From: an uncultured Lachnospiraceae bacterium
GTDB taxonomy: Bacteria; Bacillota_A; Clostridia; Lachnospirales; Lachnospiraceae
DNA: 9,081 nt
Reading direction: 5' to 3'
Assembly (NCBI GenBank): GCA_902796775.1
Contig: CADBQK010000377.1
Coordinates: 1 to 9,081 of the forward strand
The notes under the pieces were generated by a model. It ran no database searches and was not told the DNA's origin. It saw nothing but the letters and a program-made list of their open reading frames with translations. A program made the translations under genes and the position numbers. Of this stretch, positions 1-6,894 are shown in pieces. Numbering within the stretch: position 1 is the stretch's first letter; each line of letters opens with the position of its first letter.

Positions 1-11
1 AGAATATTTAT

Positions 12-43
12 GCAATCTTTCTTAAAAATTGCTCTTTTTTTTT
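12..43 (+). terminator. weak AT-rich hairpin followed by a T-run upstream of carB
   Basis: GCAAT at 12-16 pairs with ATTGC at 28-32. Inside a C/A mismatch, three further T-A pairs (18-20 with 24-26) close a 3-nt loop, and nine consecutive T follow at 35-43. The order hairpin then T-run is that of an intrinsic terminator, but the stem is short and AT-rich, so termination would be weak. It lies upstream of the -10 box, so it would end an upstream transcript rather than attenuate one starting at that box. It could equally be a chance fold in AT-rich promoter DNA. Confidence 0.25.
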
Positions 44-53
44 CACGAGTTTC

Positions 54-62
54 TGTTACAAT
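54..62 (+). promoter_or_regulatory. extended -10 promoter for carB
   Basis: TG at 54-55, one base, then TACAAT at 57-62 makes an extended -10 element matching the sigma-A consensus TATAAT at 5 of 6 positions. No good -35 box sits at 16-18 bp; that stretch is the T-run at 35-43, which fits the rule that extended -10 promoters tolerate a poor -35. Transcription would start near 69, giving a leader of about 45 nt. No PyrR-type antiterminator, T-box or other riboswitch fits in so short a leader. Confidence 0.5.
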
Positions 63-102
63 AGTAAAGAAAATTGTTTGATGAATTCTCATAGATCCAT
101 AC

Positions 103-108
103 AGGAGG
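103..108 (+). promoter_or_regulatory. ribosome binding site that fixes the carB start
   Basis: A full AGGAGG lies 5 nt before the ATG at 114. In-frame TTG (78) and ATG (81) codons occur upstream, but neither has a Shine-Dalgarno sequence at a usable distance. Starting at 114 also places the carB active-site arginines at residues 129 and 169, as numbered in E. coli CarB. Confidence 0.9.
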
Positions 109-113
109 CATTT

Positions 114-3100
114 ATGGCACAGAGACAAGATATTCATAAAATACTGATCATTGGTTCGGGTCCTATTATCATCGGGCAGGCCTGTGAGTTTGATTATTCC
201 GGTACACAGGCATGCAAGGCATTGAGAAGCCTCGGATACGAGATCGTCCTGGTCAATTCCAATCCCGCCACCATCATGACAGATCCGGAGATGGCGGATA
301 TCACCTATATTGAGCCTTTAAACCTGACTCGTCTGGAGGCGATCATTGCCAAGGAGCGTCCGGATGCCCTTCTTCCCAACCTGGGCGGCCAGTCCGGCCT
401 GAATCTGTGTTCGGAGCTTTATAAAGCAGGTGTCCTGGATAAATACGATGTCAAGGTTATCGGCGTACAGGTCGATGCAATTGAGCGCGGGGAGGACCGG
501 ATCGAGTTTAAAGAAACGATGAATTCTCTCGGAATCGAAATGGCACGCAGTGAAGTGGCCTACAGCGTTGAAGAGGCTCTTGCAATTGCAGACCAGCTCG
601 GCTATCCGGTGGTCCTGCGTCCTGCCTATACCATGGGCGGTGCAGGCGGCGGCCTTGTATACAATAAAGAAGAGCTGCGTACAGTCTGTGCCAGAGGCCT
701 GCAGGCCAGTCTCATTCATCAGGTACTGGTCGAAGAGTCTATCCTCGGCTGGGAGGAGCTGGAGCTGGAAGTTGTCCGCGACAAGGACAATAATATGATC
801 ACGGTCTGCTTTATCGAAAATGTCGACCCGGTCGGCGTGCACACCGGTGATTCTTTCTGTACGGCTCCGATGCTGACTATCTCAGAAGAGCTGCAGGCTA
901 AGCTGCAGGAGCAGGCTTATAAGATCGTAGAGCACATAGGCGTTATCGGCGGTACCAATGTCCAGTTCGCCCATGATCCGGTTTCTGACAGGGTCATCGT
1001 TATTGAGATCAATCCCCGTACTTCACGTTCTTCCGCTCTGGCATCCAAAGCAACCGGTTTCCCGATTGCCCTGGTTTCCGCCAAGCTGGCGACCGGCCTT
1101 ACCCTGGCTGAACTTCCCTGCGGAAAATACGGTACCCTGGATAAATATGTGCCGGACGGCGACTATGTGGTTGTCAAATTTGCCCGCTGGGCATTTGAAA
1201 AGTTCAAGGGCGTAGACGATGTGATCGGCACCCAGATGCGGGCTGTCGGTGAAGTTATGAGCATCGGCAAGACATACAAGGAAGCCTTCCAGAAAGCTAT
1301 CCGTTCTCTGGAAAAAGACCGCTACGGCCTGGGCTTCGTCAAAAACTTCCATTCGATGACAAAGGACGAGCTCCTCAAGCTTCTGGTATCTGCCAGCAGC
1401 GAGCGCCATTTCATCATGTATGAAGCGCTGCGTAAAGGTGCAACCGAAGATGAGATTTTCGCTGCCACCTCCGTGAAACACTACTTCATCCGGCAGATGA
1501 AAGAGCTGGTGGAGGAAGAGGAAGAGCTGCTGAAAAACAAGGGACACATGCCTTCAAATGAGCAGCTGATCCAGGCAAAGAAGGATGGTTTCTCCGATAA
1601 ATACCTGAGCCAGATCCTGGGGATCTCCGAGGGTGAGATCCGGAACTGCCGTGAAGATCTGGGCGTTACAGAAACATGGGACGGGGTACATGTATCGGGC
1701 ACTGAAGACAGTTCCTACTACTATTCCACATACAATGCACCGGATCATAACAAGGTAAATACAGACAAGCCCAAGGTTATGATCCTGGGCGGCGGTCCGA
1801 ACCGGATCGGACAGGGCATCGAGTTTGACTATTGCTGTGTTCATGCAGCTAAATCTCTGCGCGAGCTTGGCTTTGAAACCATCATTGTCAACTGTAATCC
1901 GGAGACCGTTTCCACAGACTACGACACCTCCGACAAGCTCTACTTTGAACCGCTTACCCTGGAAGATGTTCTTGCTATTTACCGTAAAGAAAAGCCAGTT
2001 GGCGTAATCGCTCAGTTCGGCGGCCAGACTCCGCTGAACCTCTCTGCAGAACTGAAGGCCAATGGCGTGAAGATCCTTGGGACCCAGCCCGAAGTCATCG
2101 ATCTGGCAGAGGATCGAGATCAGTTCCGTGCCATGATGGAAAAACTCGGCATCCCGATGCCGGAATCCGGTATGGCCACCACAGTTAAAGAAGCCATTGC
2201 CATCGCCGGCTCCATCGGCTACCCTGTCATGGTCCGTCCTTCCTATGTTCTGGGCGGGCGCGGCATGGAGGTTGTCTACGATGATACCGAGATGGAAGAT
2301 TACATGAAAGCTGCTGTCGGCGTAACACCGGACCGTCCGATCCTGATCGACCGTTTCCTGAAGCATGCCCTGGAATGCGAAGCGGATGCCATCGCAGACG
2401 GCACCCATGCTTATGTTCCGGCAGTTATGGAGCACATTGAGCTGGCAGGTATCCACTCCGGCGACTCCGCCTGCATTATACCTTCCAGACATATCCCCAG
2501 AGAGCACCTGCAGACGATCCGCGATTATACCAAGAAGATTGCCGAGGAGATGCATGTGGTCGGCCTGATGAATATGCAGTATGCCATTGAGCACAACAAA
2601 GTCTATGTGCTGGAAGCGAACCCCAGAGCTTCCCGGACAGTCCCGCTGGTATCCAAAGTCTGCAACATCCGCATGGTGCCGATCGCAACAGACATTATTA
2701 CCCGCGATATTACCGGAAGGCCGTCTCCCGTAGGCACTCTCAAGAGCCTGGATATCCCTTACTACGGTGTCAAGGAAGCTGTCTTCCCGTTCAATATGTT
2801 CCCGGAGGTCGACCCGCTGCTTGGTCCGGAGATGCGCTCTACCGGTGAGGTACTCGGTATCTCTACTGTCTGCGGCAATGCCTTCTATAAGGCAGAAGAA
2901 GCTGCTAAGACAAGCCTGCCGCTGGAAGGCACCGTACTGATTTCTGTCAACAGCAAGGATAAGCCGGAGATCGTCGCAATCGCGAACAGCTTTGCTGATG
3001 CCGGGTTCCATCTGATTGCCACCGGCAGTACCTATGAGCTGATCCGGATGGCCGGCATCCCTATTGAGCGTGTCAACAAGCTCTATGAAGGCAGGCCGAA

Positions 3101-3341
3101 CATCCTGGATCTGATCACCAACGGCCAGATCCAGCTGATCGTCAACTCTCCTTCCGGCAAGGATAGTGTACATGACGATTCTTATCTGAGAAAAAGCGCT
3201 ATCAAAGCCCGTATACCGTACATCACGACCATGGCTGCTGCACGGGCCGCTGCTGAAGGCGCCGAATATGTAAAAGAGCACGGCTCCAAGTATGTCCACT
3301 CCCTCCAGGAATGGCATTCCATGATCAAAACACAGGAATAG
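114..3341 (+). CDS. carB: carbamoyl-phosphate synthase large subunit (CarB)
   Basis: Cytoplasmic enzyme that makes carbamoyl phosphate from bicarbonate, two ATP and the ammonia released from glutamine by the small subunit CarA; it feeds pyrimidine and arginine synthesis. From the ATG at 114 it has 1075 residues, against about 1073 in E. coli. The two homologous ATP-grasp halves are both present. The first begins with GSGPIIIGQ (14-22) and has R129, R169 in RPAYTMGG, and the metal/ATP motif E298-x-N300-x-R302. The second begins with GGGPNRIGQ (559-567) and has R708 in RPSYVLGG and E834-x-N836-x-R838. An oligomerisation region lies between (about 400-555). The C-terminal methylglyoxal-synthase-like allosteric domain (from about 939) keeps the VNK, IVNSPSG and ATGST motifs that correspond to effector-phosphate contacts in E. 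coli. The gene is intact, with no frameshift. The 113 nt upstream hold no recognisable carA end, so carB seems to start its own transcript. Confidence 0.98.
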   Translation: MAQRQDIHKILIIGSGPIIIGQACEFDYSGTQACKALRSLGYEIVLVNSNPATIMTDPEMADITYIEPLNLTRLEAIIAKERPDALLPNLGGQSGLNLCSELYKAGVLDKYDVKVIGVQVDAIERGEDRIEFKETMNSLGIEMARSEVAYSVEEALAIADQLGYPVVLRPAYTMGGAGGGLVYNKEELRTVCARGLQASLIHQVLVEESILGWEELELEVVRDKDNNMITVCFIENVDPVGVHTGDSFCTAPMLTISEELQAKLQEQAYKIVEHIGVIGGTNVQFAHDPVSDRVIVIEINPRTSRSSALASKATGFPIALVSAKLATGLTLAELPCGKYGTLDKYVPDGDYVVVKFARWAFEKFKGVDDVIGTQMRAVGEVMSIGKTYKEAFQKAIRSLEKDRYGLGFVKNFHSMTKDELLKLLVSASSERHFIMYEALRKGATEDEIFAATSVKHYFIRQMKELVEEEEELLKNKGHMPSNEQLIQAKKDGFSDKYLSQILGISEGEIRNCREDLGVTETWDGVHVSGTEDSSYYYSTYNAPDHNKVNTDKPKVMILGGGPNRIGQGIEFDYCCVHAAKSLRELGFETIIVNCNPETVSTDYDTSDKLYFEPLTLEDVLAIYRKEKPVGVIAQFGGQTPLNLSAELKANGVKILGTQPEVIDLAEDRDQFRAMMEKLGIPMPESGMATTVKEAIAIAGSIGYPVMVRPSYVLGGRGMEVVYDDTEMEDYMKAAVGVTPDRPILIDRFLKHALECEADAIADGTHAYVPAVMEHIELAGIHSGDSACIIPSRHIPREHLQTIRDYTKKIAEEMHVVGLMNMQYAIEHNKVYVLEANPRASRTVPLVSKVCNIRMVPIATDIITRDITGRPSPVGTLKSLDIPYYGVKEAVFPFNMFPEVDPLLGPEMRSTGEVLGISTVCGNAFYKAEEAAKTSLPLEGTVLISVNSKDKPEIVAIANSFADAGFHLIATGSTYELIRMAGIPIERVNKLYEGRPNILDLITNGQIQLIVNSPSGKDSVHDDSYLRKSAIKARIPYITTMAAARAAAEGAEYVKEHGSKYVHSLQEWHSMIKTQE

Positions 3342-3386
3342 ATACCTTCGGATCCGAAAGATCTGAAATGACCTTTTGATCGATCT
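3323..3386. repeat. cluster of GATC palindromes at the carB 3' end
   Basis: Five GATC tetramers occur within 63 bp (3323, 3351, 3360, 3378, 3382). They include a perfect 12-bp palindrome TTCGGATCCGAA (3347-3358), an 8-bp inverted repeat GATCAAAA (3323-3330) with TTTTGATC (3374-3381), and AGATC (3359-3363) with GATCT (3382-3386). The transcript could fold around the carB stop codon, upstream of the stronger hairpin at 3396-3430. GATC is frequent across the window because xxG-ATC codon pairs are common, so the cluster may be partly compositional. No function is assigned. Confidence 0.3.
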
Positions 3387-3395
3387 GTCACGAAT

Positions 3396-3433
3396 ACACC
3401 CCCGCAGTCACAAACGGACCGCGGGGGTGTTTC
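3396..3433. terminator. strong hairpin between convergent genes, probable carB terminator
   Basis: ACACCCCCGC (3396-3405) and GCGGGGGTGT (3421-3430) form a perfect 10-bp GC-rich stem with a 15-nt loop, in which GTC (3407-3409) can pair with GAC (3417-3419). On the plus strand the stem runs into TTTC ATTC, a short imperfect T-tract 55 nt after the carB stop. On the minus strand it lies 40 nt beyond the stop of the secreted-protein gene and is followed by ATTCGTG, a poorer tract. It most likely ends carB and may also act for the opposing operon. Confidence 0.75.
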
Positions 3434-3469
3434 ATTCTGAACCGCTGCATACACTGATACCGGCTCTGC

Positions 3470-4624
3470 CTAATCTACTTTAACAGATTCAAACTGGAAT
3501 TTTCCGTCTTTACGGACCCAGTACCTTACTGAATATGTGCCGGTATGAATATAGGTATTGGCATTGGAATTGTAAGTCATAACCCTGCCTGTTAAAGTAT
3601 GCATGTTATTACTTACCGTCTCCTTATCGTATTCTTCAAAATAGCAGGAACCCGCATCTCCAAAGTCACCAGTCGCATCCATATAGTAAAGATCCGGTGT
3701 CTCGGGAGTCAGTTTTGACCGGTACAGTACCCGGAAAAGGCCAAATGCATTTGTATGATCCTCTTCTCCGAACAGTTCATTCATCATATCCTGCAGGTCA
3801 TCGATCGTCGCAACATGATATTCCCCTTCTGTCCTGATCCGGCTGTCGTCTGCGAAATACTGATACTGGTAGAGCATATAGGCCATCGTTTTACTGTCGA
3901 GATCCATCGAATGATACTCACAGTCAGCTACATGGGTATCTCCCCCCATAACCATACAGGCGGAATACCCCAGGCCAACCATCAGATTCTTCCTGTCTTC
4001 CAGAGCCTTTGCTTCTTTCTCTTTTTCCGCTTTCTTTGCTTTCTCGATTTCCTTCTCTTCCCGCAGATCTGCCTTTGTCGCACCGTCTTTGCGGATGATC
4101 TTCACAACGCAGATTTTTTCCTCTTCACCGACAGTGATCTTCACCTTGCATTTACCGGTCTTCAAAGCTGTAAAAACAGCTTTCTTCATCTTTTTCCCGA
4201 CATTCAGGGAACCTTTCGCATTGGACAGGTCCCACTTAGCTGCTTTTGAAGAGGAAAACTTGTACTGATCTCCCACAGTCAGGGTTAATTTCTCCGGAAT
4301 TCCTTTGTTTTTCCCCACTTTCACTGTACAGGTGTATTTTTTCTTCCCAATCTTTGCCGTTATAACAGCAGTACCTTTACCTTTTGCCTTCAGGACAGCA
4401 CGGTTATGGCTCTTGGAAGAAATCTTTACAATAGACTTGGCAGAAGTCTTCCATTTTACCTTCTCCCCCTGACTGTTCCCCTTCAGCCGCAGCACATAGG
4501 CATTCCCCTTCTTCAGCTTTACAGCAGCTTTGGCCATCTTAGGAGCAGCCTGTACAGAAAAAGACATGCATAGTGCCACAAGCATACAGCTGATGCAAAA
4601 ACTCATTTTTTTCAGTGTTTTCAT
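3470..4624 (-). CDS. secreted bacterial Ig-like (BIG2-type) protein with unrecognised C-terminal domain
   Basis: The predicted protein has 384 residues. The N-terminus is a standard Sec signal peptide: basic MKTLKK, a hydrophobic core (about 8-22), and a signal peptidase I site after VQA (residue 26). No lipobox cysteine or LPxTG anchor is seen, so the protein is probably released or held to the wall by charge. Residues 33-104 look like a BIG2-type Ig fold (VKWKTSAKSIVKI, then KGKGTAVITAKIGKKKYTCTV). A second, shorter beta-sandwich-like repeat follows at about 108-177. Next come a Lys/Glu-rich helical linker (about 184-210) and a 174-residue C-terminal region I do not recognise, which is rich in Tyr, Asp and Met. 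The mature N-terminal 84 residues carry 24 Lys/Arg and one acidic residue. The ATG at 4624 is supported by GGGAG seven nt upstream. It is the last gene of the minus-strand block, 80 nt after the helicase. Ligand and role are unknown. Confidence 0.85.
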   Translation of the reverse strand: MKTLKKMSFCISCMLVALCMSFSVQAAPKMAKAAVKLKKGNAYVLRLKGNSQGEKVKWKTSAKSIVKISSKSHNRAVLKAKGKGTAVITAKIGKKKYTCTVKVGKNKGIPEKLTLTVGDQYKFSSSKAAKWDLSNAKGSLNVGKKMKKAVFTALKTGKCKVKITVGEEEKICVVKIIRKDGATKADLREEKEIEKAKKAEKEKEAKALEDRKNLMVGLGYSACMVMGGDTHVADCEYHSMDLDSKTMAYMLYQYQYFADDSRIRTEGEYHVATIDDLQDMMNELFGEEDHTNAFGLFRVLYRSKLTPETPDLYYMDATGDFGDAGSCYFEEYDKETVSNNMHTLTGRVMTYNSNANTYIHTGTYSVRYWVRKDGKFQFESVKVD

Positions 4625-4651
4625 ACTACTTCTCCCTTTCCCGGACTCCCT

Positions 4652-4681
4652 TTTACAGAACCCGTTTGTATTGAGTATCCA
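4652..4681 (-). promoter_or_regulatory. possible weak promoter for the secreted-protein gene
   Basis: On the minus strand TGGATA (4681-4676) and TGTAAA (4657-4652) are separated by 18 bp, and each matches the sigma-A -35 or -10 consensus at 4 of 6 positions. This is weak enough to occur by chance. The 80-nt gap after the helicase is the only space in the minus-strand block large enough for an internal promoter. Confidence 0.2.
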
Positions 4682-4682
4682 G

Positions 4683-4700
4683 ATGAGCTGTTGCGCTCAT
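4683..4700 (-). other. small hairpin just after the helicase stop codon
   Basis: ATGAGC and GCTCAT form a perfect 6-bp stem with a 6-nt loop, starting 4 nt beyond the helicase TGA. No T-run follows on the minus strand, so it is not a standard terminator. It might protect a processed 3' end, or mean nothing. Confidence 0.3.
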
Positions 4701-4704
4701 GGTT

Positions 4705-6882
4705 TCATGGTTCCACTACGGCAGGCAGGTATTTCCGGTTTTCATTCTCAATAAACTGCCGTATCCACTGCGCATCGACAATATCGGCGACCGCAGAAGC
4801 GATGGCAGATTCATCGGCATAAGCATCGAATTCCACCTGCTTCTCATCAAGGATCTGCATGACCGCTTCATCAACCGTATCCTCACACAGAAGCTGATAG
4901 ACCAGGACATTCCGGACCTGCCCCATCCGGTACACCCTGGAAATAGCCTGGTTCATCAGCGAAGGTTTGATCTGCGGCTCACAGAAAATCACAACGCTGG
5001 CTGCCTGGATATTCAGTCCTGTTCCTCCTGCCTGTACCTGACACAATAAGACCCCGCCCTGATCATCCTGTGCAAAGCGGTCGATCAGCGTTTGACGGCT
5101 TTGGGGCGGTACCGAGCCGGTAATGCTCCCTCTGCAGATATCCTGAAGCAGGATCCCTGCTTTTTCGAGAGTTTCACGGAAAAATGAATAGACCAGCACC
5201 TTCCGCCCCTCTGCAACTGCTTCATGACAAAGCTGCATAAGCCTCAGGGCTTTGGATGATGTGGACAATTCATCCTGGAGGAAGGAGACTCTCCTCATCG
5301 AGACAAAGCTCCTCTCATAGACAGCTGTCTGATAGCAAGCCAGATCTTCCGCTGTCATCCGGCACCATTCCTGCTCCATAATGACCGGCGGAAGCTCTTC
5401 CAGCACCTGACTGCGCTGCCGGCGCAGATAGACGGGAGAAAGCATCTGGCGAAACTGGGGGATCCGGGTCATACAAGCGGCCTCACGGACCTGCCTTCCC
5501 ATGTCCGGCCTTACAAAATCGACCAGAGCACACATCTCATCTACCTTGTTTTCCAGAGGTGTCCCCGTCATCAGGAGAATCCTCTCTGATTCATTCTCCA
5601 GAGCATGGATATACCTGGTACGCTTTGCATCTGGATTTTTGATGTAATGTGCTTCATCAATCACCAGCATTGCCAGATGCATCTTGTTATCGATCCGCTC
5701 AGTCAGCCGTCCCATCATCTCATAATTGGTTACAGCCGCCCCGCCGTCCTTTTCCCATTTGGCAAAAGCTTCATCCAGAAATTGCCCATGAAGCAGATAG
5801 ATCTCCATAGCGCTGAATTTCTTAAGTTCCCTGCACCAGTTTACCAGTACAGAGGCAGGGCAGACAATAAGGAAATGGCTTTCCGGGCTTTTCGCATGAA
5901 CATCGGCCATAGCAGCGATTGCCTGTATGGTCTTGCCCAGTCCCATCTCATCCCCCAGGAGCACCCGCTTCTGATGAAGGATATATTTCGCCCCAAACAC
6001 CTGGTAAGCACGCAGATCTCCTTTAAAAGTACGAAGATCCAGCTCCTGCTCATCAATCTGAGCTGCCAGCTGAGCCGGCATACCGCTGTAGATCCGTTCT
6101 TTCGAGATTCCCTTGCCGCTGATCTTCTCAAGCAGAGCATAATATCCGGCAGCGTTCTGCATAAAATCAGCTCGTGCCTGTGCAGCATCCAGTGCGGCAG
6201 CCTGTCCGTATACAGACAGGATATTCTCAGCACGTACAAAGCGGGGACCAGCACAAAAATCCAGAAGAAGAGCCGCAGTCTCCTGAGTATATTGTTTCTT
6301 CTCCCTGCCGGAGAAGATCCAGCCCAGTCTGCCCCGGATCATGCGCGGATCCGAGGACTGCTGTGCCAGGTCATGGATCTCTTCATGGAGCAGGACGGCG
6401 TCCTCCCTGACCAGGCTGCACTTACGATATCTGGCAAGCGCCGCAATCAGGCGATCGTTTTCAGGAGAATTATCATCAGCTGAAAGGCGGACAGGTGTCT
6501 GGTCGATGATCTGGCTGCACAAACGGCTGATAATATTCCGTATGGACTCTACCTGCTTTTCACCGATTCCGCTGACTGCCATCAGCTCCCAGTCCTTAGC
6601 CTGCCTTATATCCTCCAGGCTTTGGTATCCTGCCTCCTGCAGGGCGCTGATACGGATACCGGAACGTGAGTTTTTCAGCTCCTCAACCGGAACTTTGGAC
6701 AATGCTTCTCCTGCATACTGCAGCAGTATCGTTTCGCACGCTTCCCGGATCTCTGTCTCCTGGACAGTCTCCTGAGCATACATACTGTCAAATGCACTAT
6801 CCAGCTTTTGCAGTGATTGGGTCAATTGTTTTGCTGCTCTGAAAGATATTCTGACATGATTACCGCGATCATCCCCACCCAT
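4705..6882 (-). CDS. SNF2-family DEAH-box helicase/ATPase with N-terminal helix-hairpin-helix segment
   Basis: The 725-residue protein is a Swi2/Snf2-type ATP-dependent DNA translocase, expected to act on cytoplasmic DNA. Visible motifs in order: Walker A GDEMGLGKT (310-318, K317), motif Ia LIVCPASVLVNW (338-349), DEAH (409-412), motif III LMTGTPLENK (437-446), RRQRSQVLEELPP (487-499, typical of the SNF2 insertion), motif IV LVYSFF (563-568), motif V QAGGTGLNIQAA (617-628) and motif VI QAISRVYRMGQ (645-655). All catalytic residues are present. Residues about 73-120 contain ISALQEAGYQSLEDIRQA and VSGIGEKQVESIRNII, a helix-hairpin-helix pattern that binds DNA backbone. No SWIM zinc finger is evident. 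The ATG at 6882 has a weak AGGA ten nt upstream, inside the end of the aminopeptidase gene; the next in-frame Met is residue 34. The gene is 12 nt downstream of the aminopeptidase and in the same frame. The precise role (repair, transcription recycling or other) cannot be read from the sequence. Confidence 0.93.
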   Translation of the reverse strand: MGGDDRGNHVRISFRAAKQLTQSLQKLDSAFDSMYAQETVQETEIREACETILLQYAGEALSKVPVEELKNSRSGIRISALQEAGYQSLEDIRQAKDWELMAVSGIGEKQVESIRNIISRLCSQIIDQTPVRLSADDNSPENDRLIAALARYRKCSLVREDAVLLHEEIHDLAQQSSDPRMIRGRLGWIFSGREKKQYTQETAALLLDFCAGPRFVRAENILSVYGQAAALDAAQARADFMQNAAGYYALLEKISGKGISKERIYSGMPAQLAAQIDEQELDLRTFKGDLRAYQVFGAKYILHQKRVLLGDEMGLGKTIQAIAAMADVHAKSPESHFLIVCPASVLVNWCRELKKFSAMEIYLLHGQFLDEAFAKWEKDGGAAVTNYEMMGRLTERIDNKMHLAMLVIDEAHYIKNPDAKRTRYIHALENESERILLMTGTPLENKVDEMCALVDFVRPDMGRQVREAACMTRIPQFRQMLSPVYLRRQRSQVLEELPPVIMEQEWCRMTAEDLACYQTAVYERSFVSMRRVSFLQDELSTSSKALRLMQLCHEAVAEGRKVLVYSFFRETLEKAGILLQDICRGSITGSVPPQSRQTLIDRFAQDDQGGVLLCQVQAGGTGLNIQAASVVIFCEPQIKPSLMNQAISRVYRMGQVRNVLVYQLLCEDTVDEAVMQILDEKQVEFDAYADESAIASAVADIVDAQWIRQFIENENRKYLPAVVEP

Positions 6883-6894
6883 CGTATTTATGTC

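Noticed and set aside
1..81. Open frame from position 1 ending at TGA 79-81, possibly the end of carA
   Set aside because: The 26 codons give a hydrophobic, basic string unlike a CarA C-terminus and run through the T-tract and the -10 box. It reads as non-coding.
78..113. Longer carB with start at TTG 78 or ATG 81
   Set aside because: A strong AGGAGG at 103-108 fits the ATG at 114, and that start gives the family's usual N-terminus and residue numbering.
1554..3317. 587-codon open frame on the minus strand opposite carB
   Set aside because: It lies entirely inside carB, has no plausible ribosome binding site, and its translation shows no domain and is rich in His, Cys and Arg, as expected from reading the antisense of biased codons.
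3755..4249. 164-codon plus-strand frame rich in Phe, Leu and His, which could look like a membrane protein
   Set aside because: Its hydrophobicity comes from reading Lys/Glu codons (AAA, AAG, GAA) of the secreted-protein gene in reverse. There is no start signal.
4683..4700. Terminator after the helicase gene
   Set aside because: The stem is only 6 bp and no T-run follows on the minus strand.
5605..6483. 292-codon plus-strand frame opposite the SNF2 helicase gene
   Set aside because: It is antisense to intact helicase motifs, and the translation has no recognisable domain and an atypical composition. It is a shadow frame, as is the plus-strand frame at 6817-7641 opposite the aminopeptidase.
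4705..6882. SNF2 helicase as part of an antiphage system such as DISARM
   Set aside because: No methyltransferase, nuclease, phospholipase D or other defence partner is adjacent, and the neighbours are a peptidase and a secreted protein.
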